A DNA stretch of 36,179 nt, from the NCBI GenBank assembly GCA_030377965.1, contig JAUCGE010000022.1:1-36179 (forward strand). The letters are read 5' to 3'. How positions within the stretch are numbered: the stretch's first letter is position 1; each line of letters begins with the position of its first letter. Under the pieces are notes generated by a model. The model was not told the origin of the DNA and did no database searches. It saw nothing but the letters and a program-made list of their open reading frames with translations. Shown here in pieces: positions 1-9,300 of this stretch. Origin of the DNA: Desulfobacterales bacterium HSG16. GTDB lineage: Bacteria; Desulfobacterota; Desulfobacteria; Desulfobacterales; HSG16. The translations under genes were made by a program, and so were the position numbers.

Positions 1-49
1 ATGCCCAAAGCTTTTTTAAAATATTTCTGTGAAACATGAACCATCCCCC

Positions 50-111
50 TTTATTGATTTTGTAACAAAGTCAGGGCAATTTTATTGATAATTTGTAACA
101 GAGTCAAGGCA
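50..111. repeat. Two-unit imperfect direct repeat upstream of the defence locus
   Basis: Two copies of a ~30-base unit lie head to tail at 50-78 and 81-111. Each reads TTTATTGAT, then TTGTAACA, then an AGTC-GGCA segment, with a 2-base insertion and about three substitutions between copies. The 31-base period is close to three helical turns, which would suit a DNA-binding protein. The repeats lie about 75 bases upstream of the candidate promoter. They could be operators for the locus or the edge of a mobile-element end lying left of the window. Two units are too few to call a CRISPR. Confidence 0.5.
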
Positions 112-186
112 TTTACTCAAAAACGGAATAACAAACAGAATGAAGTTCGTGAAAAGCTTGAAAAACAGTGATACAGATCAAAAACA

Positions 187-214
187 TTGACATGAATGGA
201 TGGAATCGATAAAT
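187..214 (+). promoter_or_regulatory. Candidate sigma-70 promoter for the defence locus
   Basis: A perfect TTGACA -35 box (187-192) is followed after 16 bases by ATAAAT (209-214) as a possible -10. Transcription would start near 220, leaving a leader of about 110 bases before the first helicase start at 331. The -35 is strong and the -10 moderate. No other convincing promoter is visible in the first 330 bases. The rest of this stretch holds the direct repeats at 50-111 and the protease-gene relic at 285-330, with no gene I can support. Confidence 0.4.
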
Positions 215-284
215 GAAAATTTTCCCGGTGAAACGAAAGCGGGTCCATATGCTTAAAGATCAAGCGGCTGAAAAATAAAAAGAA

Positions 285-330
285 ACCTGCAATCCGAATT
301 CAACAGGTAACAGTTGAGGATAATAAAAGT
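285..330 (+). pseudogene. Relic of the 3' end of the subtilisin (ietS-like) gene
   Basis: Bases 285-305 match the last codons of the protease gene at 17428-17448 at 19 of 21 positions; both encode PAIRIQQ. After a short indel, the leader before the helicase start (GGATAAT...AGT) also matches the leader at 17467-17480. The intact helicase at 331 therefore still carries the end of the gene that once preceded it. No similarity is evident upstream of 285, so that is the left edge of the duplicated or moved segment. Confidence 0.6.
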
Positions 331-3195
331 ATGGAATCATCCTGGCAATACAGCAAAATACACAACTGCATCTGCAAAGTAATTGAAGAGCAGAGCCTGT
401 GGGGGCAAAAAGTTTATCGTGTCTGGCTTCCGTCAAGTGATTCCGTTGTGAAAATTCCGGAATCGGCTCTCGATCCGGTCAGTGAAAAATTTGATCCGGA
501 AACAAAACGGCATCATATATCTTACCTGGCCGCAGCCGCAAAGGTTGCCGATGTTCTCGAAGGAAGCGTCAACGCTGATGGGGGGCATGTATTTCTGGCT
601 CCGATGGAATCGAATGTCATCGCTCTGCCCCATCAGATTACAGCCCTTTCCAGAGCTATGGCAGGAGATCGGATTCGTTATCTTTTTGCCGATGAAGTCG
701 GTCTTGGAAAAACCATCGAAGCTGGACTGGTCTTGAGTGAACTCAAGTTGCGCGGTCTTGTACGCCGTATTCTCATAGTGGCTCCCAAAGGGATTGCGAC
801 CCAGTGGATTTCCGAAATGCGGATTCATTTCAATGAAGAATTTCAGTTGATCCTGGGTGAAGATTTAAAAACTCTCGGCAGGGTTACATCAGGAAAATCA
901 TCGACACCCTGGACAATGTTCGATCAGGTGATTGTATCCCTCGATTCGGTCAAGCCGCTGGAAAAACGTCGAGGGTGGTCAAAGGAGCGCATTGCCGAAT
1001 ATAATAAAAGCCGGTTTGAAGATCTTGTGGCAGCAAATTGGGATCTGATCATCGTGGATGAGGCGCATCGTCTTGGGGGAAGTACCGATCAGGTTGCCCG
1101 CCACAGGCTGGGAAGGGGACTTGCCGAGGCAGCTCCTTGCCTGTTGCTGCTTTCTGCAACGCCTCACCAGGGAAAGACTGACGCTTTCCATAGATTGATC
1201 AGCCTTCTGGATTACAGAGCCTTTCCCGATATCGAAAGTATTACACGGGATCGGGTTGCGCCCTATGTTGTCCGGACTGAAAAACGAAAGGCCGTTAATG
1301 CGGATGGGCAGCCGCTGTTCAAGCCAAGACGGACGGAAATGGCTCAAGTTCGCTGGCAGAATCATCACAGGCTTCAGAAATTTCTATATGAGTCAGTGAC
1401 CGAGTATGTGCGGGAAGGTTATAATCAGGCGATAAAAGAGAGAAAACATCATATCGGTTTTCTGATGATTCTCATGCAGCGGCTGGTGGTATCGAGTACA
1501 AAGGCTATTCGGACAACGCTTGAGAGACGAATTGCGGCGATAAAAGATCAGAAGCGGTCCATAAGCGAAAGACTCGATGATATCGAGAGTCTTGAATCCG
1601 AGTTCGAATCTATTTACGACATGGATGGACAGGAACTTCTCGACGAGCTTTTACAATTCCATGTTGCAGCTCTCGAACACGAAGTGGCTCAGGTGGAAGC
1701 TCTTTTGAATATAGCAATCGAGTGCGAGCAGACCGGCCCTGATGCAAAAGCTGAATGCCTTCTCGACTGGATTTATCGCTTACAGTCCGAAGAAAACGAC
1801 TCTGACTTGAAAATTCTGATTTTTACCGAGTTTGTGCCGACCCAGGAAATGTTGAAATCATTCCTTGAGGCCAGGGGGATGTCGGTTGTCTGCCTCAACG
1901 GGTCGTTGGGCATGGAAGAGCGCAGGCTGGTTCAGGATTCCTTCCGAGCTGAAACCCGTGTATTGATTTCCACGGATGCCGGTGGAGAAGGGCTGAATCT
2001 TCAATTTTGTCATATCATCATAAATTATGATATTCCCTGGAATCCCATGAGGCTCGAACAGCGGATAGGAAGGATAGATCGAATTGGCCAGCCGGAGACT
2101 GTTCGTGCAATCAACTTTGTGTTCGAGGAATCAGTCGAATACAGGGTTCGTGAAGTTTTAGAGGAAAAACTCTCGGTAATTTTTGAAGAATTTGGAATCG
2201 ACAAGACAGGTGATGTCCTCGATTCCGCGCAGGCTGGAGAGATATTTGAGGGAATGTTTGCCACGGCTGTCCTGAATCCTGACGAAGTTGAAAAAGCCGC
2301 ACAGAAAACCACAGATCGAATAGAGCAGGAAATAAGTGAGGCAAGAAAAAGTTCGGTCATCTATGGAATTTCGGATAATCCGGATCTACAGGCCGCAGAA
2401 CGGCTTCGATCCCATCCTCTGCCTTACTGGCTGGAACGAATGACCGTCTCCTACCTGAAATCTCATGGAGGATCGGCATCAGCTGAACAATCATGGTGGA
2501 ATTTAATCTGGCCTGACGGCAAACATCACAAAAAGACGGTTTTCAACTCCCGTGATGCAGAATTTTGCAGCGCCAGACTTGTAAATCTGGAAAATCCCCG
2601 CGTCAGAGAACTGGCTGAAAACCTGCCCCAGGTCATGGAAGGAGAGTCGATTTTTCTGGTTCATATAAAAGATTTACCTGAAAACATTACCGGTTATTGG
2701 GGATTATTTGAAATCAGTATTTCAGCAAGTAGTCTTCAAACAGAATCATCATTGAAAATTCCTTCTGTCAGACGACGGTTTTTAAGTGTATTTTCCAACG
2801 AAGACGGCAAAGTATTTCTGCCGACAGCAAATCACATATGGGATAAAATCAATGATTCAAAATTGTCTGTTATCCAGACTCTGTCAATGGAAGATTCAAG
2901 AAATGCTTACGAATGGCTGTGGGAAGTTGCCGAAGATTCGGGAAAATATCTATTCGATGAATTGATGCGTGAACATACAGCTTCTTTGAATAAAGAGTCT
3001 GAGAGAGCCGAATACGCTTTTGAATATCGCAGAAAAGCCAATGCAAAAACAGGACTTGACGAAGTGCGAAACTACCGGGAAAAACAACTGAAAGATGAAA
3101 TATCCGTATGGGTCAAAGAAATAGAGTCAGCCAGACAGGTTATTCCGGAAGTCAGGGCGCTTATTGTTACAAAAATCGGGGGAAGATCGAAATGA
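331..3195 (+). CDS. SNF2/RapA-type superfamily 2 helicase (helicase 1), defence-associated
   Basis: A 954-aa SNF2-family ATPase that probably translocates on or remodels DNA. Visible motifs are Walker A DEVGLGKTIEAG (121-132, lysine K127), DEAH box VDEAH (242-246), motif III LSATPHQG, motif V STDAGGEGLNLQ and motif VI QRIGRIDRIGQ (577-587). A ~110-residue N-terminal region precedes the ATPase, a helical insertion separates the two RecA lobes, and the last ~300 residues are unassigned. The GLGKTIEAG form is typical of RapA-like and defence helicases. The ATG at 331 has a GAGGA Shine-Dalgarno ten bases upstream. The stop overlaps, as ATGA, the first bases of a truncated pglZ copy, showing that the gene originally abutted pglZ. 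A decayed copy lies at 17481-17695. Helicase class is secure; the defence role is inferred from neighbours. Confidence 0.9.
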   Translation: MESSWQYSKIHNCICKVIEEQSLWGQKVYRVWLPSSDSVVKIPESALDPVSEKFDPETKRHHISYLAAAAKVADVLEGSVNADGGHVFLAPMESNVIALPHQITALSRAMAGDRIRYLFADEVGLGKTIEAGLVLSELKLRGLVRRILIVAPKGIATQWISEMRIHFNEEFQLILGEDLKTLGRVTSGKSSTPWTMFDQVIVSLDSVKPLEKRRGWSKERIAEYNKSRFEDLVAANWDLIIVDEAHRLGGSTDQVARHRLGRGLAEAAPCLLLLSATPHQGKTDAFHRLISLLDYRAFPDIESITRDRVAPYVVRTEKRKAVNADGQPLFKPRRTEMAQVRWQNHHRLQKFLYESVTEYVREGYNQAIKERKHHIGFLMILMQRLVVSSTKAIRTTLERRIAAIKDQKRSISERLDDIESLESEFESIYDMDGQELLDELLQFHVAALEHEVAQVEALLNIAIECEQTGPDAKAECLLDWIYRLQSEENDSDLKILIFTEFVPTQEMLKSFLEARGMSVVCLNGSLGMEERRLVQDSFRAETRVLISTDAGGEGLNLQFCHIIINYDIPWNPMRLEQRIGRIDRIGQPETVRAINFVFEESVEYRVREVLEEKLSVIFEEFGIDKTGDVLDSAQAGEIFEGMFATAVLNPDEVEKAAQKTTDRIEQEISEARKSSVIYGISDNPDLQAAERLRSHPLPYWLERMTVSYLKSHGGSASAEQSWWNLIWPDGKHHKKTVFNSRDAEFCSARLVNLENPRVRELAENLPQVMEGESIFLVHIKDLPENITGYWGLFEISISASSLQTESSLKIPSVRRRFLSVFSNEDGKVFLPTANHIWDKINDSKLSVIQTLSMEDSRNAYEWLWEVAEDSGKYLFDELMREHTASLNKESERAEYAFEYRRKANAKTGLDEVRNYREKQLKDEISVWVKEIESARQVIPEVRALIVTKIGGRSK

Positions 3196-3216
3196 GCGGT
3201 TGGAGGGATACAATTT
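3192..3216 (+). pseudogene. Truncated 5' end of pglZ after helicase 1
   Basis: These 25 bases are identical to the first 25 bases of the real pglZ gene at 17694-17718, including the ATGA overlap with the helicase stop. The reading frame then diverges and stops at 3252-3254 after 20 codons (MSGWRDTI followed by unrelated residues). Position 3216 marks the right edge of the duplicated segment. The peptide is unlikely to be functional. Confidence 0.8.
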
Positions 3217-3262
3217 CTCCAAATCTGCAAAGGCATGGCAGGTCTGCCTCCTGAAAATTTGC

Positions 3263-3291
3263 TTTTCAAAATGCCCTTTTTCGGGTACAAT
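3263..3291 (+). promoter_or_regulatory. Candidate promoter for the giant GHKL gene
   Basis: TTTTCA (3263-3268) and TACAAT (3286-3291, five of six consensus bases) are separated by 17 bases, about 70 bases before the giant gene's start. It lies entirely inside the non-duplicated 143-base gap after the pglZ relic. This fits the giant gene and helicase 2 forming their own transcription unit inside the locus. It is a sequence match only. Confidence 0.4.
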
Positions 3292-3359
3292 TTTTCACAA
3301 CTGTAAACTGGCAAAGGAAGAAAGCCCGTATTCTTTAAAATTCAAATTGAAAGATAATT

Positions 3360-6300
3360 ATGACAGAATTAATAATAAATACAATTCAGGGACTTAGAAG
3401 AATATTATGGGATCAGTATGATTTTCACTCTATCTTGAAAGAACTGATTCAGAATGCCGATGATGCAGGTGCCACTCAGTTTCATGTGGGGTGGATGGAT
3501 AATTGGCCTCAAGGACTCCATCCTTTGCTTTGTTCTCCTGCCATCGTTTTTCTTAATAATGGTGAGTTTACCTCAACCAATGAAAAAGCCATAGGTTACA
3601 TGGATGTTGGAACGAAAGGTGGTGATCTTAGTTCCATTGGCAAATTCGGGCTTGGTATGAAAAGTGTGTTTCATCTTTGCGAAGCATTTTTTTTTCTTGC
3701 ATCATCGAACCAGCCAGCAGCAAAAGATAATGGGTTCAAAGGTGAACTGCTTAATCCATGGTCAGGCGGTATGAACATACATGATGATTGGAATGATAGC
3801 CGTGATGCATGCTCTTTTCTGAACAAACAAATTGAAACCTGGAATCACGGTTGCGAACGATGGTTTTGTTTAGTTGTTCCATTACGGACAGAACAGCAGT
3901 TAAATGGAAAAGCCGCGATTGTAGAAGAAAGAAGCTGGGATATCAGCAAGTTCTTTGTCCCTGAACTGCCTCAAAAGGTTGCAGTTTTGATGCCCTTGTT
4001 ACGATTTCTTAATTCGATAACGATTTGGACATGGGAAAAAGAAAAATTCATGAGGGAATCGACAATAAAAAATGCCCCAACTGCTTTAAAATGTAGATTT
4101 CCTGATATTGTTCCTGCTTCCAAGGAAGAACCCATTCGAGGGGAAATTTCATTTTCCTCAGACAAGCTTGTTTCTAAGAAAAAAATTGGGCTATCAATGG
4201 AATTTGCAGGAAAAGAAAAGTTGCTTTCTGATCCAGTATTTACAAAGTTAAAAAATGATGAAAGCTGGCCTATAACTGCTACTTTAGATAATGAGACTGG
4301 TGCTTCTAAGGATGAACCTGAAAAAGCAGAGCCTCATTGTGCGGTAGTGTTTTCCATACTTCGAATCGGAAACCAACAAGAAAATCTTAATCTTCAAATT
4401 CGCCGTGCATTTTTTCTTCCGCTTGCAAAGATAGTTTCGGAGTCAAAGAATCAGGGGAATATGGATGTTCAGGTCTTGCTCCACGGACATTTTTTTTTGG
4501 ACGCTGGAAGGAAAGATATTTATTCACGCGGCATGGAAAATGAAAGTGTTAAAGATCAATGGAATAAACAATTAATGGACAAAGGTCTATATCCATTAGT
4601 GTTGCCAGCTTTATATGAGTTTGTCCATAATTCAAATTTGACATCAAAACAAGTCAGTAACCTCACGCGTACAATATCCGAAACTGATTTTTATAAAAAT
4701 AATGAATCAAAATTATGCAATAAAGATAAGTGGTTCTATCGTCTTTCAGGAAAGGATGGAGATAAAGATAAAAAAGGTTGGTGTCTGATCAAATCGAACG
4801 AAATAATATTAAAACTGCCTGTTCCATCCGATAATTTTACAGATAGGCCATTCAAGGTTTTTCCCATTTTATCAGAACTATGCAAAAAGGAGTTTGTCAC
4901 ATACGAAAATTATCCTTGTTTATCTTCAAAAAGCCCGCTTCGATGGCGAGAGCAAGAGCATTTGTTTGATAAGATGCTTAATTCCATTGAAAATATGACT
5001 TTTGCTGATAAAAATAGACTTACTTACCTTGCTGATTTTCTTAGCAATGAGCGGCCTTTGCCACCAACTGCATCGGAGCTATTGAGCAAAAAAATAAAAG
5101 AATTTATAAAATCTTGCGGTTTGGAAAAACTCAAGAATCTCGCCGATCAACTTAAGACTATTATTAAATTGATCGACAAAAAGTATTGGGTTTCATTTCC
5201 GGTGAAAGGTCTTGACAAGTATGCAAGCAGAGTTTTTAATGATTTATTCAAAGAAAATGTAAGTTGTTTAATTTTACCAGATGATTTGACAGATGATCAC
5301 GGCGGTAAGTTATCGATTAAAGATTCTGTTGAAATTTTCAAATATTTAACCCGTGAAGATGATATCCCTCTGCCCAAAAAATCAGTATTTGCATTAAGAG
5401 TAATTGATAAAACAAGCGGATCTGTCGATCAGAAAAGATTGAATTTAGGGAGATACCCTCTGTTTTTATGTAGATTTTATACAAATGAGAAAGAACAGCT
5501 ATTCTGTTGGAATGATCTGGAAGAGTTTGAACTCAGCCAGCAGTTATTTGCTGGCGGATCTTCTTATGCAGCTCCGTTGCAGAACGCTTTACAGGATAAA
5601 GTATATTATCGGCTTGTTGAATCATCAGACTTAAAACCTTTTCAAATACTTTTTAGCCGTGAAAGCCCCCCGAACTGTGGAAAAAAAACATGCTTCGAAA
5701 TTTTGGAAAAAAGACCCCGATTAAATAGACCTGAAAAACGTAAGGATATTCTGAATCGACTTCAAGAAAAACCAGGAGATATTTCAACAGATAAATATCT
5801 CAAAGTTATACGTTATCTGTTGCATGGGACTGATGTGAATTTTAATGATATTCAAACAGCTCTATTAAGAGAACCCCAGGTTGAATATGCGAGCCTGCTG
5901 GATAAGATAGCGCATTCGACTATGCAAAAACTTGGAGAAGAATGGCGATGGCTCAATAAAGAGCTATCAGATGTAATCAGCCCCCAACGAGCAGAACAAT
6001 TGAGAATTCGGCATATAGATTTCAATACTGTTGAAAAGCTATTACAAGATATCCTAAAGAAAGAAGGGGTTGAATGGTTGTCAGATCTTGATTTGAGTCG
6101 GAATGAACGAAATGAACTTCTGAAAAGGATTCAAGATGATAAGTTATGGTGTCAACTTCCACTCCACGAAACAGTTAGTGGGTTACTTGTAAACGTTATC
6201 AGATTGGATTATTATGAAGTTGAAAAAAATCTATCAGTTCCATCCGCAATGAAAAATCGTCTAAGAGTGATCAAAAAAACGAGTGATATATCATTAGATA

Positions 6301-9300
6301 AAAGATATAGAAATAGTTTAAAGCTTGGGAATGATAAAGCAATTTTAAATATTATATGTGATCAAGAAAAACCAGATCGATTTTGCATGGAAATTTTAAA
6401 TGCTTTGCACAGAATTCGGAAACAAAATACAAGGCTTGAATCTGACATATTAAAAAAGTTAAAAGAAAGCAAATGGCTTCCGATTTCTAAGGTTGCAATC
6501 GCCCCTAAAGATATTATTTATCTGCCTCAAATTGAAGATGAAATCGTTCGTCTTTTATCCGATCCAGATTTGGAAGGGGCATTCTTTTGTATTAAACATT
6601 TAAATCAAGATGTTAGAGATCACGAAGCCTTTGTCTTTATGAAAGAAACACTATTTCTTTCAACGGACGAATCATTAGAAGCACTTGGTCTCTGTCTAAA
6701 TGATTTTGGAAAATATCATGTCGGTAAACTGAATCAGCTAGAAATAAATCCTTCAAAGTTAGAATATCTTTTGAAGGCATTTGACGATGCCCAACCTGAC
6801 TTACTTCCGGCAATCAGCATATTACGAACATTGAGCAATGAAGAAAGAAGGCTGTCGGTTGAGCGTCACTTTCTACCTAATCTGATAAAAAAGATAGATA
6901 TCAAGAGAATCATTTCTTGTCTTAAATTCTTGACTCAAAAGCATAAGCAAGTTGATAGCCGGGAGAAGAAGGACATACTGGAGATATTTAACTGGTACCT
7001 TGATTCATTTATTAAAAGTGACAATTTTAAAATTGAATTCCTGAAAAAAATAAAACTGCTCAATAGAATAGGAGAATGGGTGTCAACCCACTTTCTTAGC
7101 TTTGAATATCAAGGAATCGATGAAAAATTTCTCTTAAACTCAACTCAATGTATAATAATGAGAAAACTTAATAAAAATCAACCAGCGAGCGAGAAGATAA
7201 AGAAAAGAAACTCCACTCGTGATATAAGTTTAAAAAAATATTTTCAGGAATTAGAGAATCGTGTACCAAGTCAGGTTGTCGGTGGATTTATTTCACTTCT
7301 TGGGGATGACAAGGATATAAAAAAATTGGCTGAAGAGTACCTGCTTCCTTGGAGTATAGAGGGCTTTAGAGGTGTGATCGACTGGGACCCCCTCGAAAAT
7401 CTTTATGGGAGCGGGGCAAATGAAAGTATTCATGATGCAATGGAGAAACAGCGATTCCATATATATTTTCATCCAATGGAGAATGATGAACATAATATTT
7501 CGAATTTGATGGGGGAACTTTTTTCCGCCAAAGTCAATGACACTTATACAAATATCTTCATTGGTAATTTTCGATTCTGTCATATAAAAAATTACCGATG
7601 CTACATAGTCACCTTCCGTCATATTGATCCTTCATCGCTTACCAAACAAGAATTAATAGAAGTTTTTTACGAATCCGCCCGAATTTTGATAGATAAAGTG
7701 TATTGTAGAAAACCGAACAATCTAAAAAAGCTGTGGGATGACCTTTCCCAAAGTGGTCAATTAGATCTTAAAATTGTCCAACATCAGATTCTGGAAAATG
7801 CATTTCTTTATTTTAAACAACTTGGCAGTGTCCGTATTCCTAAGCTTCGGGAAATTATAGAAAATTGGAACAAACTTCGACGCAAACTGGTAGAGGTAGA
7901 ACATACCACATATTATAGTCAACATATTGATAATAAATCCATAAAAGAGGAAATAGAAAATACAAAGAAAAAATTACGAAAAACTATTGAAAACGATCCT
8001 GAAATAAAGCGGGAAAGTCTTGAGGCTGTCCGACATAAAATGGAAAAAGAATTTCAATATACACAAACTTCTATCACGTTTGAATTATTTCAAAACTCGG
8101 ATGACGCGGCTCTTGAACTTTCAGAAATGCTCAACGACTCTACGTCTTCACCTTTTTTAGATCATGTGAAGATCAAATGGGATGAAAAAAAGCTTGTTTG
8201 GATGCATTGGGGAAGACAAATTAATGAATTCCGCCGAGGGGGTTTTTCCATTGAAATGGGAAAAAAACGATGCTATGATGCCGATCTGGAAAACATGTTA
8301 TTTCTTTCATCTTCTGACAAAGGGAGCAGAGAAAAGAACGTCACCGGAAAATATGGACTTGGGTTTAAGAGTGTATTTCTCTTGACAGATAAACCAAAAA
8401 TTTTGAGTGGTCAGTTAGGTTTCGAAGTAGTAGGTGGTTTTTTTCCAAAAGCCTTGAAGCCCGAAGACGTCAAAAAAAAGCTGCAAAGGCAATTGAATGA
8501 ATACAACGAATCAGGAAATACAGGCACTATCTTTGAACTGAAAGCAAGAGACAATAAACCTGAATTAATCTCTGAGGTAGTAGCCCCGTTTAGAAAATAC
8601 ATTCCTTTATTGCTCATTTTTTCACGTAAAATCAAGAATTGTGAGTTACGAGATAATCAGAAAAATTCCAAACATATTGCATGGCATGAAAAATCATTAA
8701 TGGATTGTCAGCATATTTTTACCGGAAAGATACAACTTTCTCTTGAATGTGAAGAGATTACAAATTTTGTCATATTTCGAGGTAAAGAATCCAATGCTCT
8801 TCTGATGGCCATAGGAACAACCAGTATTGAGAAACTTCCGGATTATTTCCCTACGTTTTGGGTTACTGCCCCCACCAAAGAGAAGATTAAAGCCGGATTT
8901 GCTGTTAATGGCCGTTTTGCCCTCGATATTGGAAGAGCACAGCTCGCAAGTGATGTTGATGCAAACACCAAAGTAGCATTAGAGTTTGGTTTCGAATTAG
9001 GCCAGGCATTAAGTGACTTATTTAAAGCTTCTAATGACGATTGGGCAAAATTTTGTGATACATTGGGCATGATAAAACAAAATACATCTTTATATCAGTT
9101 TTGGGAATCAGTATGGAGTGTTTTCGGAAAAGATATTTACAAATTGAGTGATTATCAAAGTTCAAGTAAGTTGATTAAAATATTTCTCTGGAACGAAGAT
9201 TGCGGGATGGCGTACTTATTGAAAACTATGAAAGCCCTGCCAACCGGACTCAAGGGCAATTACCAATGTCTAACTAACCAAAGGAACGTTCGTTATAATG

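Noticed and set aside
50..111. CRISPR array
   Set aside because: Only two imperfect adjacent units with no spacer, and no cas genes in the window.
213..278. 21-codon frame before helicase 1
   Set aside because: No Shine-Dalgarno and no recognisable content; it lies in the leader region.
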